Positions 26,178 through 36,024 are shown, counted from the stretch's first letter. The stretch: DNA of 64,000 nt from Paenibacillus alginolyticus DSM 5050 = NBRC 15375 (GCF_000422905.1 NZ_KE383948.1:62001-126000); one strand, 5' to 3'. Made by a program: numbers and translations. Notes: generated by a model from the letters alone, not told the origin.

Positions 26178-26191
26178 TTCGTATATGCGAA
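26178..26191. promoter_or_regulatory. IclR-type operator C (before the SDR gene)
   Basis: TTCGTATATGCGAA, 111 bases upstream of the SDR start. Same palindrome family as 14583-14596. A TTCGTATTAG half-site follows at 26199, and TATAAT-like sequence at about 26237. Confidence 0.65.
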
Positions 26192-26301
26192 CTGATAATT
26201 CGTATTAGCCATATTTAAAAGACTAAATCGGTATCATATAATGAAAAACAAGAAGATAGTTCATTCAGTCGAACTAAGGTGCAGCGAGAGGAGAGAAAAT
26301 C

Positions 26302-27090
26302 ATGCAATCGCCAAATGTTCAATTTGATTTTACCGGCCAAACTGCTGTTGTCACCGGAGGAGCCATGGGAATCGGTGAAGCAACCGTGAGGAAATTTGCC
26401 GAGGCCGGAGCCGCCGTTCTTATCGCGGACTTTAACGAGGATAAAGGGAAGCAGCTAGAAGAGCAATTGGTTTCCGAAGGCAAGCAAGCCCGTTTTGTAA
26501 AAACGGACGTAGGCAGGGATGAAGATGTCAAGCATTTAATGGAGGAGGCTTTCTCTTGGCAGGGTCGGATTGACATCTTATACAATAATGCAGGTGTGGC
26601 AATTCCAGGAGAAGCAGCAGCTATGAGTGAGGAAGCGTGGCAGCGCGTTATTAACATTAACCTCGGCGGTGTATTCCGGGGCAGCAAATACGCTTTACCC
26701 TATATGCTTAAGCAGGGTAAAGGCGTAATTGTCAACTGCAGCTCGACGCAGGCGATTAATGGTTTTCTTGGATGGGCGGGATATGCCGCATCGAAGGGTG
26801 GAATCCTCGCTATGACTAGGCAAATCGCGATTGAGTACGCGTCAAGAGGTATTCGCGTGAACGCAGTAGCCCCAGGCACAATCATGACGCCGATGAACGA
26901 GAAGATTTTCGATGAAGTTGATGATCCACAGTCTCTAATAGATACATGGAATCGCGCACATCCCATTGGCCGTTTCGGACAACCCGGCGAAGTAGCGGAT
27001 TTGGTGCTCTTCCTGAGCAGTGATGCAGCATCGTTCATTACTGGGCAAACTTTTGTAGCGGACGGTGGACAATCGGTTCGGGGAGAATAA
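26302..27090 (+). CDS. SDR-family NAD(P)-dependent dehydrogenase
   Basis: 262 residues. Rossmann motif TGGAMGIGEAT, NNAG (YNNAGV), and the catalytic Ser, Tyr and Lys in NCSSTQAINGFLGWAGYAASKGG. The C-terminal FITGQTFVADGGQS is typical. Oxidises or reduces a hydroxyl group of an unknown substrate. GAGAGGAGAG upstream of ATG. It has its own promoter region with an IclR-type operator and is followed 136 bases later by the CoA transferase. In this setting a hydroxyacyl-CoA or sugar-type substrate is most plausible. Confidence 0.9.
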   Translation: MQSPNVQFDFTGQTAVVTGGAMGIGEATVRKFAEAGAAVLIADFNEDKGKQLEEQLVSEGKQARFVKTDVGRDEDVKHLMEEAFSWQGRIDILYNNAGVAIPGEAAAMSEEAWQRVININLGGVFRGSKYALPYMLKQGKGVIVNCSSTQAINGFLGWAGYAASKGGILAMTRQIAIEYASRGIRVNAVAPGTIMTPMNEKIFDEVDDPQSLIDTWNRAHPIGRFGQPGEVADLVLFLSSDAASFITGQTFVADGGQSVRGE

Positions 27091-27226
27091 TAAGCCAGAC
27101 GATATCCCCAATGTACTGACAAATAGGATATCTTTTAGATTCTAAGTGAGTCAAAGTGACGAGGGTTGTAAGCGGTATCATTATGAAGTGATTAAGATAT
27201 AACTTATTTTCGAGGAGAGATGAAGG

Positions 27227-28414
27227 ATGGATAGAGCACTTGCTGACATCAAAGTACTGGATTTTACACACTTGCTGCAGGGACCATTCGCGACACAAAT
27301 GCTTGGAGATTTAGGCGCGGATGTGATCAAGGTTGAACGAAAAGGATCAGGGGATAGCTACCGCGCGTGGACGTTCTTGAAATATTGGGTCGGGGGCACG
27401 GAATCCCCTTGCTATATGGCTTTTAATCGAAATAAACGATCCCTAGCGCTCGACTTGAAATCACAGGAAGCCAAAGAAATTATTTATAAACTGGTAGAAG
27501 AATGTGATATCGTCGTCGAAAACTTCCGCCCAGGCGTTATGGCAAAGCTGGGCTTTGGTTATGAAGATTTGAAAAAAATCAACCCGAGCATCATTTATTG
27601 CTCAAGCACGGGATACGGGCAAGATGGACCGTACGTCAATCGTCCGGGGCAAGATCTAATGATTCAGGCATTAAGCGGATTGACCACGCTAACTGGACGC
27701 AAGGATGCCCCACCGATCCCGTTAGGTACCGGTATTGCAGATCAGCTAGGGGCCTATAACATCGTCTATGGCCTGCTTTCATCGTTATATTACCGTGAGA
27801 AAACAGGTAAAGGACAGAAGCTGGAGATCAACCTGTACCAATGCTTGTTGACTCATCAGCTTCAAGAGTTTGCTGTCACGCTGAACTCAGGCAAATTGTT
27901 TGAACGTCCGCAATCAGGCATCGCCCATCCTGGACAATCGGCGCCGTTTGGCATTTATCAGACGGCGGACGGCTACATGTGCATATCCGTGAATCCCATT
28001 CCACTGCTCGCGGAAGTACTTGGCGACGAAGGGCTTATCGAATACGATAATCCAGATACGCTGTATGATAAACGAGATGAAGTGTTCTTCCGCATTCAAG
28101 CCAGCGTGGTGAAGCAAACAACAGCTTATTGGGTAGAAAAGATGCTGGAAAAAGACATGTGGGTATCCGAAGTAAAGACTCATCTCGAGGTCGAGACGGA
28201 TCCTCAAGCTGTCCATCTAGACGCATTCACTTCCTACTCCCATCCGACTGCCGGCGAAGTGCGCACGGTCAATATACCTGTTAAATTCAGCGAGACACCC
28301 GGCGACATCCGCTCTCATCCGCCATTAATCGGCGAACATAACGAAGAAATTCTGAGAGGGCTCGGGTATTCAGAAGATGCGATTAACGTAATGAAGCAGG
28401 ATGGAGTTATTTAA
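27227..28414 (+). CDS. CaiB/BaiF family III CoA transferase
   Basis: 395 residues. N-terminal VLDFTHLLQGPFATQMLGDLGADVIKVER, then YGQDGPYVNRPGQDLMIQALSG with the catalytic aspartate, and an ENFRPGVMAKLGFGYEDL motif. These enzymes move CoA from one carboxylate to another through an enzyme anhydride and thioester. Together with the crotonase at 16.4 kb and the SDR it suggests a CoA-thioester pathway like that of carnitine or bile-acid modifying clusters, here linked to sugar uptake. CGAGGAGAG nine bases before the ATG. Confidence 0.9.
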   Translation: MDRALADIKVLDFTHLLQGPFATQMLGDLGADVIKVERKGSGDSYRAWTFLKYWVGGTESPCYMAFNRNKRSLALDLKSQEAKEIIYKLVEECDIVVENFRPGVMAKLGFGYEDLKKINPSIIYCSSTGYGQDGPYVNRPGQDLMIQALSGLTTLTGRKDAPPIPLGTGIADQLGAYNIVYGLLSSLYYREKTGKGQKLEINLYQCLLTHQLQEFAVTLNSGKLFERPQSGIAHPGQSAPFGIYQTADGYMCISVNPIPLLAEVLGDEGLIEYDNPDTLYDKRDEVFFRIQASVVKQTTAYWVEKMLEKDMWVSEVKTHLEVETDPQAVHLDAFTSYSHPTAGEVRTVNIPVKFSETPGDIRSHPPLIGEHNEEILRGLGYSEDAINVMKQDGVI

Positions 28415-28489
28415 ATAAGCCGTAAATATGGATGAATACGGTAACGGATGGATGGGGAATGGATATCGATCAGATTCGCATAGAACTGA

Positions 28490-29161
28490 AAGGGGAGAAG
28501 TTCGTCGTATTCTTGGAACAAGAAGGGTTCACTGATCCGTCAAGACTGGTTGCAGAAATTAGGCTTGCCGGTTCCGGAAACGATTGATGACTGGCACATG
28601 GTGCTGAAGGCATTTATAGAAAAGGATCCGAACGGTGACGGAAAGAATGATGAGGTTCCTTTTTCATCTGTAGACACTTTTTATTTGAATTTTGCTGATG
28701 CATGGGGCATTGATTTGAATACAGATAGTCGTTGGATGCAGGAATTTATGGGGCGAGGCCCCAGCGTGACAACAGCTGATTACGACGGTTTGCTGCTCAA
28801 AGAGACGGCAAGAATGTTCACGGAATCTTTATCCGTGGCACAGTTCCGTCATGGACGTTTTGAACTGGTGGCTGAAAAGTTTCAGTGTATTTTCTTTAAT
28901 CCGCCAGGTCCTTCTTATGAAGCGAACGAAGCTTTCGCTAGGGAAATTGCTGATCAAGGCGGGCAAGTCGTTTATATCTCCAACAGAGCTATCACACATC
29001 CAACTGTTAGTTCAATTACACTAGTTGATGCTTTCAATGAATTTATAAGTCCTATTATTTATGTATTCTTTGTACAACTGATTGCGCTCGAAATGTCTCA
29101 TAGAAAAGGTCTTGTTGCTGGTGAAGCTAAACTCGTTGGCAAAGTGACGGGAAAAGAATAG
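28490..29161 (+). pseudogene. Chimeric remnant: sugar-binding protein fragment joined to SIS-domain fragment
   Basis: A single frame open from 28490 to a stop at 29159-29161. Residues up to about 28740 resemble the centre of Paenibacillus oligosaccharide-binding lipoproteins (LIRQDWLQKLGLPVPET, EKDPNGDGKNDEVPF). From about 28745 the protein resembles the second SIS domain of sugar isomerases (GRGPSVTTADYDGLLLKETARMF, AQFRHGRFELV). Neither half is complete: the former lacks signal peptide and N-terminus, the latter its first SIS domain. It is read as a deletion fusion. The preceding region 28415-28489 is non-coding debris. Confidence 0.72.
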
Positions 29162-29174
29162 TTTGAAGTGAAAT

Positions 29175-29225
29175 AAGCATAATCGGAGCAGCTAATTCAC
29201 TGTCAGATTATGCTTGTTTTTTGTT
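29175..29225 (+). terminator. Terminator after the chimeric remnant
   Basis: Perfect AAGCATAATC / GATTATGCTT arms with a 21-base loop and a G-T-rich TTTTTTG tract. Probably the original terminator of the lost SIS gene. Confidence 0.75.
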
Positions 29226-29236
29226 TGGTCATATTT

Positions 29237-30736
29237 TTATTTATCAAGATGCTGCTCTCTAAATTGAGAGGGGGAGGAGCCATGAAATTCCGAAAAAGTT
29301 TTGATGAAATGACTGCTGCTGTAATAACCAAGTTGGTTAGCTATTTCTTGAATTTTCATGGTCGTCTTTTCTATCAATATCTCCTTAGCTTTATGCATAC
29401 GAATCTGAGTAATGTACCTCGAAAATGTGACACCGCATCGTTTGCTGAATAGTGTGCTCAAATAATTAGGCGTAATATTGAATTGAGTCGCTAGTTGATT
29501 GATGCTGATATCATCCATATAATGCTGTTCAATATGGCGAATGACTTGATTAATCAGATCCTGATTGGCCAAGTCTTTATTAGCTGAAGTTGGTAACAAT
29601 TTCTCGCCGAATTCCCTGAGTTTCTCTATCCATATTTTCGAATGACAGTTAGGATCAAACGCTCTTTTGATAGTTGTATTAAAGTATTCACAGAGGGCGT
29701 GAATGGTTTTGATCTGATGCAGGGGAAGAGAAGCTAATTGTCGCTCTAGGGTGTCTATTTCTTTCTTATAGAATAAGTATTCATTGCTTTGATAAAAGCG
29801 GACTGCCTTTTCAGCAGTTCGGCTAATTTCAACTATAGGCTGATCGTTGTTTTGGTAGAAAGCCAAATCTTTCCTTGACCATACACCACTATGGGGTAAG
29901 ACGGTCCGAAGCGGAGATGAGTATTGAAGACTTGAAATTTGATGAATACATGTTTCCAAATCATTACTAATATCACTTTGCAATGCAGTTAATGAAAAGT
30001 AATCGGTTTTATATTCTATCATCTTGGATTTAATAAAATGGACTAGCTCTGAGCGTATACTTAACATAATTGCATGATGCGACGGACTCCAGGCTGTGAT
30101 AATCGCATAATCGCCATTACGCAGAGTAATTTTGGCATACCTGATATCTTTATGATTCATCGTTCTTTTCATATGGGTTTGTATCTCTTTCAACCATGTT
30201 TGTATCAGTTGGAGCTTTAAAGATTCAGATAAGGAACTGTCTATACAAATAAGGATGCCGGAAAACTGATAAGATTGGATCCCAGATAAATCCTGTAAAG
30301 TTCTGTTTCCCCATACGAAAGAAGAAATTAAAAACTCGAATTCATCATTTCCTTTTACCAAATCATGATTGTAATCCTCTGAAATCTCTTCTACACACCT
30401 AGACAATGATTGGGGGTCAACTGGTTTTAACAGGTAATTTTTAACGCCTAGTCGAATGGCTTCTTGCGCGTATTTAAAGTCGGATGAACCTGACAAAATG
30501 ACCCATCTAGTTTGAGGTGACAGCTCTTTGGCTACTCTAATTGCCTCTAGACCATCTATCGTTGGCATACGGATGTCTATGAAAGCGAGCTGAGGCTGAT
30601 GCAATTGAGACATTTCAATCAATTCTTCGCCATTGCTTGCTTCTCCAACAATATCGAGATGCATGTCTAGCTCCAGCAGCATATTTTTAATTGTCGTTCT
30701 AACCCAAGTCTCATCATCGGCAATGATAATTCTCAT
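29237..30736 (-). CDS. Response regulator with AraC-type domain (second YesN-type)
   Basis: 499 residues. Receiver domain MRIIIADDETWVRTTIKNML with phospho-acceptor aspartate in AFIDIRMPTIDGLEAI and LKPVDP; C-terminal AraC domain with IEQHYMDDISINQLATQFNITPNYLSTLF and a second helix-turn-helix (IQEIANQLGYYSSSHFIKTFSEF). It follows its kinase with a four-base overlap (ATGA). Divergent from a complete ABC importer at 32.6 kb, which is its likely target. Only about 30% resemblance to the YesN at 24.5 kb is expected for such paralogues; I did not align them. Confidence 0.92.
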   Translation of the reverse strand: MRIIIADDETWVRTTIKNMLLELDMHLDIVGEASNGEELIEMSQLHQPQLAFIDIRMPTIDGLEAIRVAKELSPQTRWVILSGSSDFKYAQEAIRLGVKNYLLKPVDPQSLSRCVEEISEDYNHDLVKGNDEFEFLISSFVWGNRTLQDLSGIQSYQFSGILICIDSSLSESLKLQLIQTWLKEIQTHMKRTMNHKDIRYAKITLRNGDYAIITAWSPSHHAIMLSIRSELVHFIKSKMIEYKTDYFSLTALQSDISNDLETCIHQISSLQYSSPLRTVLPHSGVWSRKDLAFYQNNDQPIVEISRTAEKAVRFYQSNEYLFYKKEIDTLERQLASLPLHQIKTIHALCEYFNTTIKRAFDPNCHSKIWIEKLREFGEKLLPTSANKDLANQDLINQVIRHIEQHYMDDISINQLATQFNITPNYLSTLFSKRCGVTFSRYITQIRMHKAKEILIEKTTMKIQEIANQLGYYSSSHFIKTFSEFHGSSPSQFREQHLDK

Positions 30737-32475
30737 AAATGTGCTCCTTTTAGTGGAATGGTAATATGAACGGTTGTCCCCACTCCAGGATTGCTCTGAA
30801 TCATGAAACTAGCATCAGGATAAAGCATTTCTAATCTTGCTTTTACGTTAGAAATTCCAATATGCTGCTTGGTTGATTGCATGTCACTCATTTCGAATCC
30901 GACCCCAGTATCACGTACTTTGATTTGGATGAATTCCTTATCTTCATGAACATAAATAAGAGCTTTAGCTTCTACAAGACCTGGGTTGTCGCTAGGTTCA
31001 ATGCCATGAATGATCGCATTCTCCACAATCGGTTGAATTAAAAGCTTTGGAATTTGAAAAGAACCTACAAATTTCTCGTAACCGATATCAATTTGCAGCT
31101 TCTCGTTGAACCGGAGTTTTTGAAGCAGAGCATATCCCTGTAAAATGTGAAACTCTTGTTCAATTGTCGTGGTTTGATTAGTGGCAAGAATATAGCGGAG
31201 CATACCGCTCAAGGCAAATATGGCATCTTCAAGCTTTCGCTTTTCACCTATTTGATTCAAACCAATAAATCCTGTTAATACATTATAAAGAAAATGAGGT
31301 TGAATTTGTGATTGAAGTGCTTGATATTCTGCTTCTTTTAGGGAAAGGGCTATCTTATATTCGCGGTTAATCATATCATTCAATTGAAAAATCATCTTGT
31401 TTAAGGATTGTCCAAGCTGTGAAATCTCATCCTTTCCGATGGAGGTAAAACGTGCTTGTAAGTTTCCTGTCCGGACTTCTTTCATGACGCCATTCATTTG
31501 TTTAAATGGCCTTACGATCCATCTGGTTAAATACATAAAAAGAATGAAAGTGACCACGATACCTCCGGCGGAGACAATGATAGCAACAGTGGAAATCCAT
31601 TGTATTTTCGTATTCATTTCTGACTCCGAAAGAAGCACGACAATAGTCCAATTCGCAGATTTTAAGTTTTTGGAAAGGGTTACATATTTTTGGTCACCGA
31701 TTGCAATCTTGCTGCTTTTGTTAGCGAGTTGAGTCACCAAAGTGTCGGGCACTTCTTTGTTGGAATAAAGCAGTTGATTGTCCTCATCCATAATCACAAT
31801 CATGGAATTCATACTAAATGAAATATCTTCCGTTATTTTGCTCAGTGCCCCATAATCTGCATCGGCTATGATAACAGCTATAGGTTCTTTGGAATCGGGA
31901 TCTTTGATCATACGAGCAACTGAGAATACACGAGTGTTCATCGTTCCGGATAAGTAGTCTTGTTTATGAGATCCTAAAAAAGCTGCATTACCATTAGCTA
32001 GAAGCGCCTTCTGGAACCAATTCTGCTCTTGATAAGGAAAGCCCTGCACAAGATTAGTCGCATCAAACCTGCTACTCAAATGTCCTTGTCCATCATTAGT
32101 CACAATAACCGTGTTTAAGATCTCTTTTCTTGTACTGATCAAATAACTGGGCAAGGCCCCATTGAGAGCACGAGAGGTTTTTAGTTTGGTATAATCGTCC
32201 AAGCTCGAATTGGACTGGTATGCGGTAATTTTGAGGGCTTGTATAAGTTCATCGTTATAGTAAGGTAATAAGGTCAAACGATCCAAGTCATCCAAATACG
32301 TTTCTAAGTTTCTTGATAAGGAGTTCATGGCGCCCGACGTTACATGCTGCGTTTCTTCACTAATCAAGCTTTTGAAATAATAAGGTAAAATAATGGCTAG
32401 AGTAAGAAAAGGCAAAATAATAGTTGCCGTAAAAATAATCATTAATTTATTGCGAAGAGATAAGCTGATTGTCAT
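30733..32475 (-). CDS. Sensor histidine kinase, YesM-type (second copy)
   Basis: 580 residues from the ATG at 32475, which has AGGAGGCG upstream. TM1 is LMIIFTATIILPFLTLAIIL, then a sensor domain of about 260 residues, TM2 (VAIIVSAGGIVVTFILFMYL), HAMP, the acceptor histidine in QIQPHFLYNVLTGF and the ATP site VENAIIHGIEPSDNPGLVEAKA. Overlaps the response regulator. The 173-base gap to the SBP gene holds both promoters. Confidence 0.9.
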   Translation of the reverse strand: MTISLSLRNKLMIIFTATIILPFLTLAIILPYYFKSLISEETQHVTSGAMNSLSRNLETYLDDLDRLTLLPYYNDELIQALKITAYQSNSSLDDYTKLKTSRALNGALPSYLISTRKEILNTVIVTNDGQGHLSSRFDATNLVQGFPYQEQNWFQKALLANGNAAFLGSHKQDYLSGTMNTRVFSVARMIKDPDSKEPIAVIIADADYGALSKITEDISFSMNSMIVIMDEDNQLLYSNKEVPDTLVTQLANKSSKIAIGDQKYVTLSKNLKSANWTIVVLLSESEMNTKIQWISTVAIIVSAGGIVVTFILFMYLTRWIVRPFKQMNGVMKEVRTGNLQARFTSIGKDEISQLGQSLNKMIFQLNDMINREYKIALSLKEAEYQALQSQIQPHFLYNVLTGFIGLNQIGEKRKLEDAIFALSGMLRYILATNQTTTIEQEFHILQGYALLQKLRFNEKLQIDIGYEKFVGSFQIPKLLIQPIVENAIIHGIEPSDNPGLVEAKALIYVHEDKEFIQIKVRDTGVGFEMSDMQSTKQHIGISNVKARLEMLYPDASFMIQSNPGVGTTVHITIPLKGAHL

Positions 32476-32648
32476 GAAAGCGCCTCCTAAGAGACAAGCA
32501 TATAGTGAGGGGGGTTGGCGTGTCAATCCAAGTTGAACTGTGTAGAAAATCACAATCAGAGTGTAGATATCCATCATTGAAAACGTTATTACTCATGTTA
32601 GGATATGAATGTAAGCAGTTACAAAATATATTTGAGGGGAAGAGAAAG

Positions 32649-33968
32649 ATGAAAAGTATAAAATTTCAAGCCACATTATGCGTACTAATCGCAGCTGTAG
32701 GAATTTTGTCCGCTTGTGGCTCAAACAAACCGGCAGCCGATATCAAACCTGCTGCAACAACGGAAACAAAGCAAGAGGACAAGAAGGATACAGCTAAGCC
32801 AGTTACGATTAGTGTTGCAACAAACGCCATCGGTGAACAAGCCAAAGTTTTACAAACAATCGCTGATAATTTTACCAAAGAGAATCCAACGATCAAAGTT
32901 GAATTCAGCGCTCCAGGTAAAGATTACGAAAACATAATGAAAGTAAAAATGGCAAGTAATGATCTCCCGGATGTTTTCTCTACACATGGTTGGGCCAAAA
33001 TCAGGTATGGCCAGTATTTGGCTGATTTGAAAGATCAAGCTTGGGTGGGAGCTCTGGATGATGCTATTAAACTTGCTGTAACGGACGACAAAGGTAAAGT
33101 ATACGTTTTGCCAATGGATCAAGATAAATCAGGAATTGCTTACAATGCGGATGTATTAGAAAAATACAACATTGCAGTTCCAAAAACGTATGATCAAATG
33201 ATGCAAGCGGCTGAAACAATTAAAACCAAAAGTGGAGGTACTGTAGCACCTTTCCATATGGGAGGTTCAGATAATTGGCCAGTGGGACAGTATTTTGACT
33301 ATTTTGCTACTCCTCTTTACGCAAGTGCCGCAACAAACAATTCTGCCCAGCTGTTAGATGGTACTTTTGATTGGAATAACTGGGATAAATTCGCTCAAAT
33401 GTTTGCTGATCTATACAAAAAAGGTTACTTAAACAAAGATGTCTTAACGGCTAAGTACAGTGATGATGCGAAAGCATTAGCAGAAGGAAAAACGGCTTTT
33501 CTTTTCTACGGAGCTTATGTAATTGAAGAAGCGAAGAAAGTGAATCCACAGTTGAAAGCAGGTTTCATGCCAATTCCATCTATCGTTGAAGGTGACAGCC
33601 CTACCTTTGTCGGTGGGGAAAAAACAACCTGGGGAGTCTCTAAAGATTCCAAAAACATTGAAGCAGCCAAAAAGTTTGTCGCTTTCTACGCAAAACCTGA
33701 GAATGCTCAATTGGTGGCTGTCTCTAATGCGTTGCCTTCAGGAATCAAAGGTGCCAAAGTGGATGCTGGCGATTTAAGTAAATACTATGAGCAGTATAAA
33801 GATGTGCGCGTACTTCCATACTTTGACCGTGTATTTTTACCGAACGGTATGTGGGATGTTATGTGTAAAAATGGTCAAGATATCATTGCTGGCGGAATTA
33901 CAGCAAAGCAATTCTCTGAAAATATGAAAAAAGAATACACTCGTTTAAGAGCAACAGTTACAAAATAA
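32649..33968 (+). CDS. ABC transporter sugar-binding lipoprotein (second system)
   Basis: 439 residues from the ATG at 32649 with GAGGGGAAGAG upstream. Lipobox GILSACGS in the signal peptide. Family-1 features: IAVPKTYDQMMQAAETIKT, FVGGEKTTWGVSKDSKN. The first gene of a binding protein-permease-permease-isomerase operon, divergent from YesM/YesN. Substrate unknown; an oligosaccharide or a monosaccharide is most likely. Confidence 0.92.
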   Translation: MKSIKFQATLCVLIAAVGILSACGSNKPAADIKPAATTETKQEDKKDTAKPVTISVATNAIGEQAKVLQTIADNFTKENPTIKVEFSAPGKDYENIMKVKMASNDLPDVFSTHGWAKIRYGQYLADLKDQAWVGALDDAIKLAVTDDKGKVYVLPMDQDKSGIAYNADVLEKYNIAVPKTYDQMMQAAETIKTKSGGTVAPFHMGGSDNWPVGQYFDYFATPLYASAATNNSAQLLDGTFDWNNWDKFAQMFADLYKKGYLNKDVLTAKYSDDAKALAEGKTAFLFYGAYVIEEAKKVNPQLKAGFMPIPSIVEGDSPTFVGGEKTTWGVSKDSKNIEAAKKFVAFYAKPENAQLVAVSNALPSGIKGAKVDAGDLSKYYEQYKDVRVLPYFDRVFLPNGMWDVMCKNGQDIIAGGITAKQFSENMKKEYTRLRATVTK

Positions 33969-33990
33969 GGAAATATAGATGGAAATGAAA

Positions 33991-34026
33991 AGCCCCTAAT
34001 AACAATTATGGTTAGAGGCTATTCTT
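33991..34026 (+). terminator. Weak stem-loop between binding protein and permeases
   Basis: AGCC-CCTAA / TTAGAGGCT with one mismatch, followed by a poor T-tract (ATTCTTTGTT). Could lower permease expression relative to the binding protein. Confidence 0.45.
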
Positions 34027-34065
34027 TGTTCCGCCTTACTGAGTTCGGAAGGAGAGAGAGAAAAA

Positions 34066-35010
34066 TTGAATACTGTAGATACGAAAACGATACAAAATAG
34101 AAATCGCGTAGAAATAAATAAATCTAGTTGGATTAAAAAGCTGCTTTTGTCTCCAAATGCGTTAAATATCATGTACGTACCTGCCTTGCTTTTGTTTGGT
34201 TTATTTATTTTTTATCCTATGGTCAAAGGAATTAGAATCTCTTTTACGGACTGGGATGGCTACTCGCCAACGTTTAACTGGATAGGTTGGGATAAATATG
34301 CGCAGATGCTCACGGATAAAAAAATATTCATAACGATGAAGAATACGCTTATATATGGGCTTGGAAGCACACTGTTTCAAAACCTGCTAGGCCTTGCATA
34401 TGCATTGTTTCTAGATCAGAAAATACGTGGAAAAGGGCTGGTCAGAACCATTGTTTATCTGCCAGTTATTATTAGTCCGTTGATTATGGGATACATTTGG
34501 TATTTCTTTTTTCAATATGATGGTGGAGCGATTAACGATATTAGGATCCTGTTTCATCAAGCTCCCACCGATTGGCTCGCCAATGGCCCTGTGGCTGTTG
34601 GGATTATTACCTTTGTGAATACCTATCAGTTTATGGGAGTAGCGATGATTATTTACTTGGCAGGTTTACAATCGATACCCAAAGATTATTATGAAGCTGC
34701 TTCTATCGATGGCGCCAGATGGTTTGCACGATTCCAAAATGTAACATTACCGCTATTGATGCCGTCGATTACGATTAATGTTGTCGTCAATATCATTGGT
34801 GGTTTGAAGCTATTTGACGTTATTGTGGCTTTGACCAACGGGGGTCCTGGTTATGCATCTCAATCTTTATCTACGATGATGTATAACTTGTACTTTGCAC
34901 GACAAGACGCCGGGTATGCAGCTGCTCTGGGTAATGTGATGTTTATACTCATTGGTATTGTCAGCTTGACCTTATTGAGAATGCTTCGTAAAAAGGAAGT
35001 GAGCATGTGA
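34066..35010 (+). CDS. ABC sugar permease (MalF-like), second system
   Basis: 314 residues, six helices. The N-terminal part has a cytoplasmic leader of about 35 residues. EAA loop YEAASIDGARWFARFQNVTLP. Starts with TTG, preceded by GGAAGGAGAG. It overlaps the next permease by four bases. Confidence 0.9.
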   Translation: MNTVDTKTIQNRNRVEINKSSWIKKLLLSPNALNIMYVPALLLFGLFIFYPMVKGIRISFTDWDGYSPTFNWIGWDKYAQMLTDKKIFITMKNTLIYGLGSTLFQNLLGLAYALFLDQKIRGKGLVRTIVYLPVIISPLIMGYIWYFFFQYDGGAINDIRILFHQAPTDWLANGPVAVGIITFVNTYQFMGVAMIIYLAGLQSIPKDYYEAASIDGARWFARFQNVTLPLLMPSITINVVVNIIGGLKLFDVIVALTNGGPGYASQSLSTMMYNLYFARQDAGYAAALGNVMFILIGIVSLTLLRMLRKKEVSM

Positions 35011-35819
35011 ATAAGAACATTTTGAAGTATTTCATCATAGGCCTCATCTCGATTGTTCATATTGTTCCTTTTTATATTTTAATAAACTTATCATTTAAGA
35101 GTGCAAGTGATGTAAGTTCCAAGTGGCTTCCAACTGCATCATTAAGTCTTAGTAACTTTGTGGACGTTTGGAAGCAAGCGCACTTAGGTAAAGCGATTCT
35201 GAACAATATGATCATCACAGCTGTCGTTCTTGTGCTAGTTATTCTTATAGGTTCGATTGCTTCCTATCCGCTGGCTAGACATAGAACCAAATGGAATAAT
35301 TTTATTTACACCGTCTGCATATCATGCTTAATTATCCCTGCACTTACGATTCTGGTACCTTTGTATAAATTGATTGTGGATATTGGAGGTATTAATACGT
35401 ACTGGGCAATCTCATTAGCGCAAGTAACTTTTGCTCTTCCAATGACCATTTTTCTCTATACTGGCTTTATAAGTACAATACCAAAGGAATTGGATGAAGC
35501 AGGCGTCATTGACGGTTGTAATCAGTATGCTATTTTCTTTCGTCTTATTTTGCCATTATTAAAACCTATCACTGCGACTATTGTTATATTAATTGGTGTC
35601 CAAGTTTGGAACGATTATCAATTCTCCTTATTTTTTCTGCAAAAAAGAGAGTTTCAAACGGTTCCCGTTGTTCTATCCATGTTTATTTCACAGTTCCAAA
35701 GTAATATTAATTGGGTAGCGGCTGGATGTTTGATGGGGATGTTGCCAATTACAGTCGTTTATCTGTTTCTTCAAAAGTTTTTTGTAAAAGGTATGGCGGA
35801 TGGAGCCATTAAAGGATAG
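35007..35819 (+). CDS. ABC sugar permease (MalG-like), second system
   Basis: 270 residues, six helices; EAA-type loop DEAGVIDGCNQYAIFFRLILPLLKP. It starts with GTG that overlaps the stop codon of the previous permease (GTGA). Terminated by a strong hairpin. Confidence 0.9.
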   Translation: MNKNILKYFIIGLISIVHIVPFYILINLSFKSASDVSSKWLPTASLSLSNFVDVWKQAHLGKAILNNMIITAVVLVLVILIGSIASYPLARHRTKWNNFIYTVCISCLIIPALTILVPLYKLIVDIGGINTYWAISLAQVTFALPMTIFLYTGFISTIPKELDEAGVIDGCNQYAIFFRLILPLLKPITATIVILIGVQVWNDYQFSLFFLQKREFQTVPVVLSMFISQFQSNINWVAAGCLMGMLPITVVYLFLQKFFVKGMADGAIKG

Positions 35820-35827
35820 GTGAGAGA

Positions 35828-35871
35828 AAGCTGAACCCCTTTGATTTAACACGGGGGTTCAGCTTGTTTTT
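35828..35871 (+). terminator. Terminator of the second ABC importer
   Basis: AAGCTGAACCCC / GGGGTTCAGCTT perfect 12-base arms, then GTTTTTAT. Confidence 0.9.
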
Positions 35872-36024
35872 ATGAGGCAAAGCCTTGGGTTTGCGGCTGC
35901 GCAACAATTGCGACTTGTAGGCGACAAGGATTAAATCGTAATATTGCATAATATTGCAGATATCAAATTCTGCGCAGGCCGCAACAAGAGGTTGTTTCAA
36001 TATTCTATGAAAGCGAGTGACAAA

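Noticed and set aside
28459..28587. 42-codon frame MDIDQIRIELKGEKFVVFLE
   Set aside because: It overlaps the chimeric remnant in another frame and has no recognised relative or convincing start signal.
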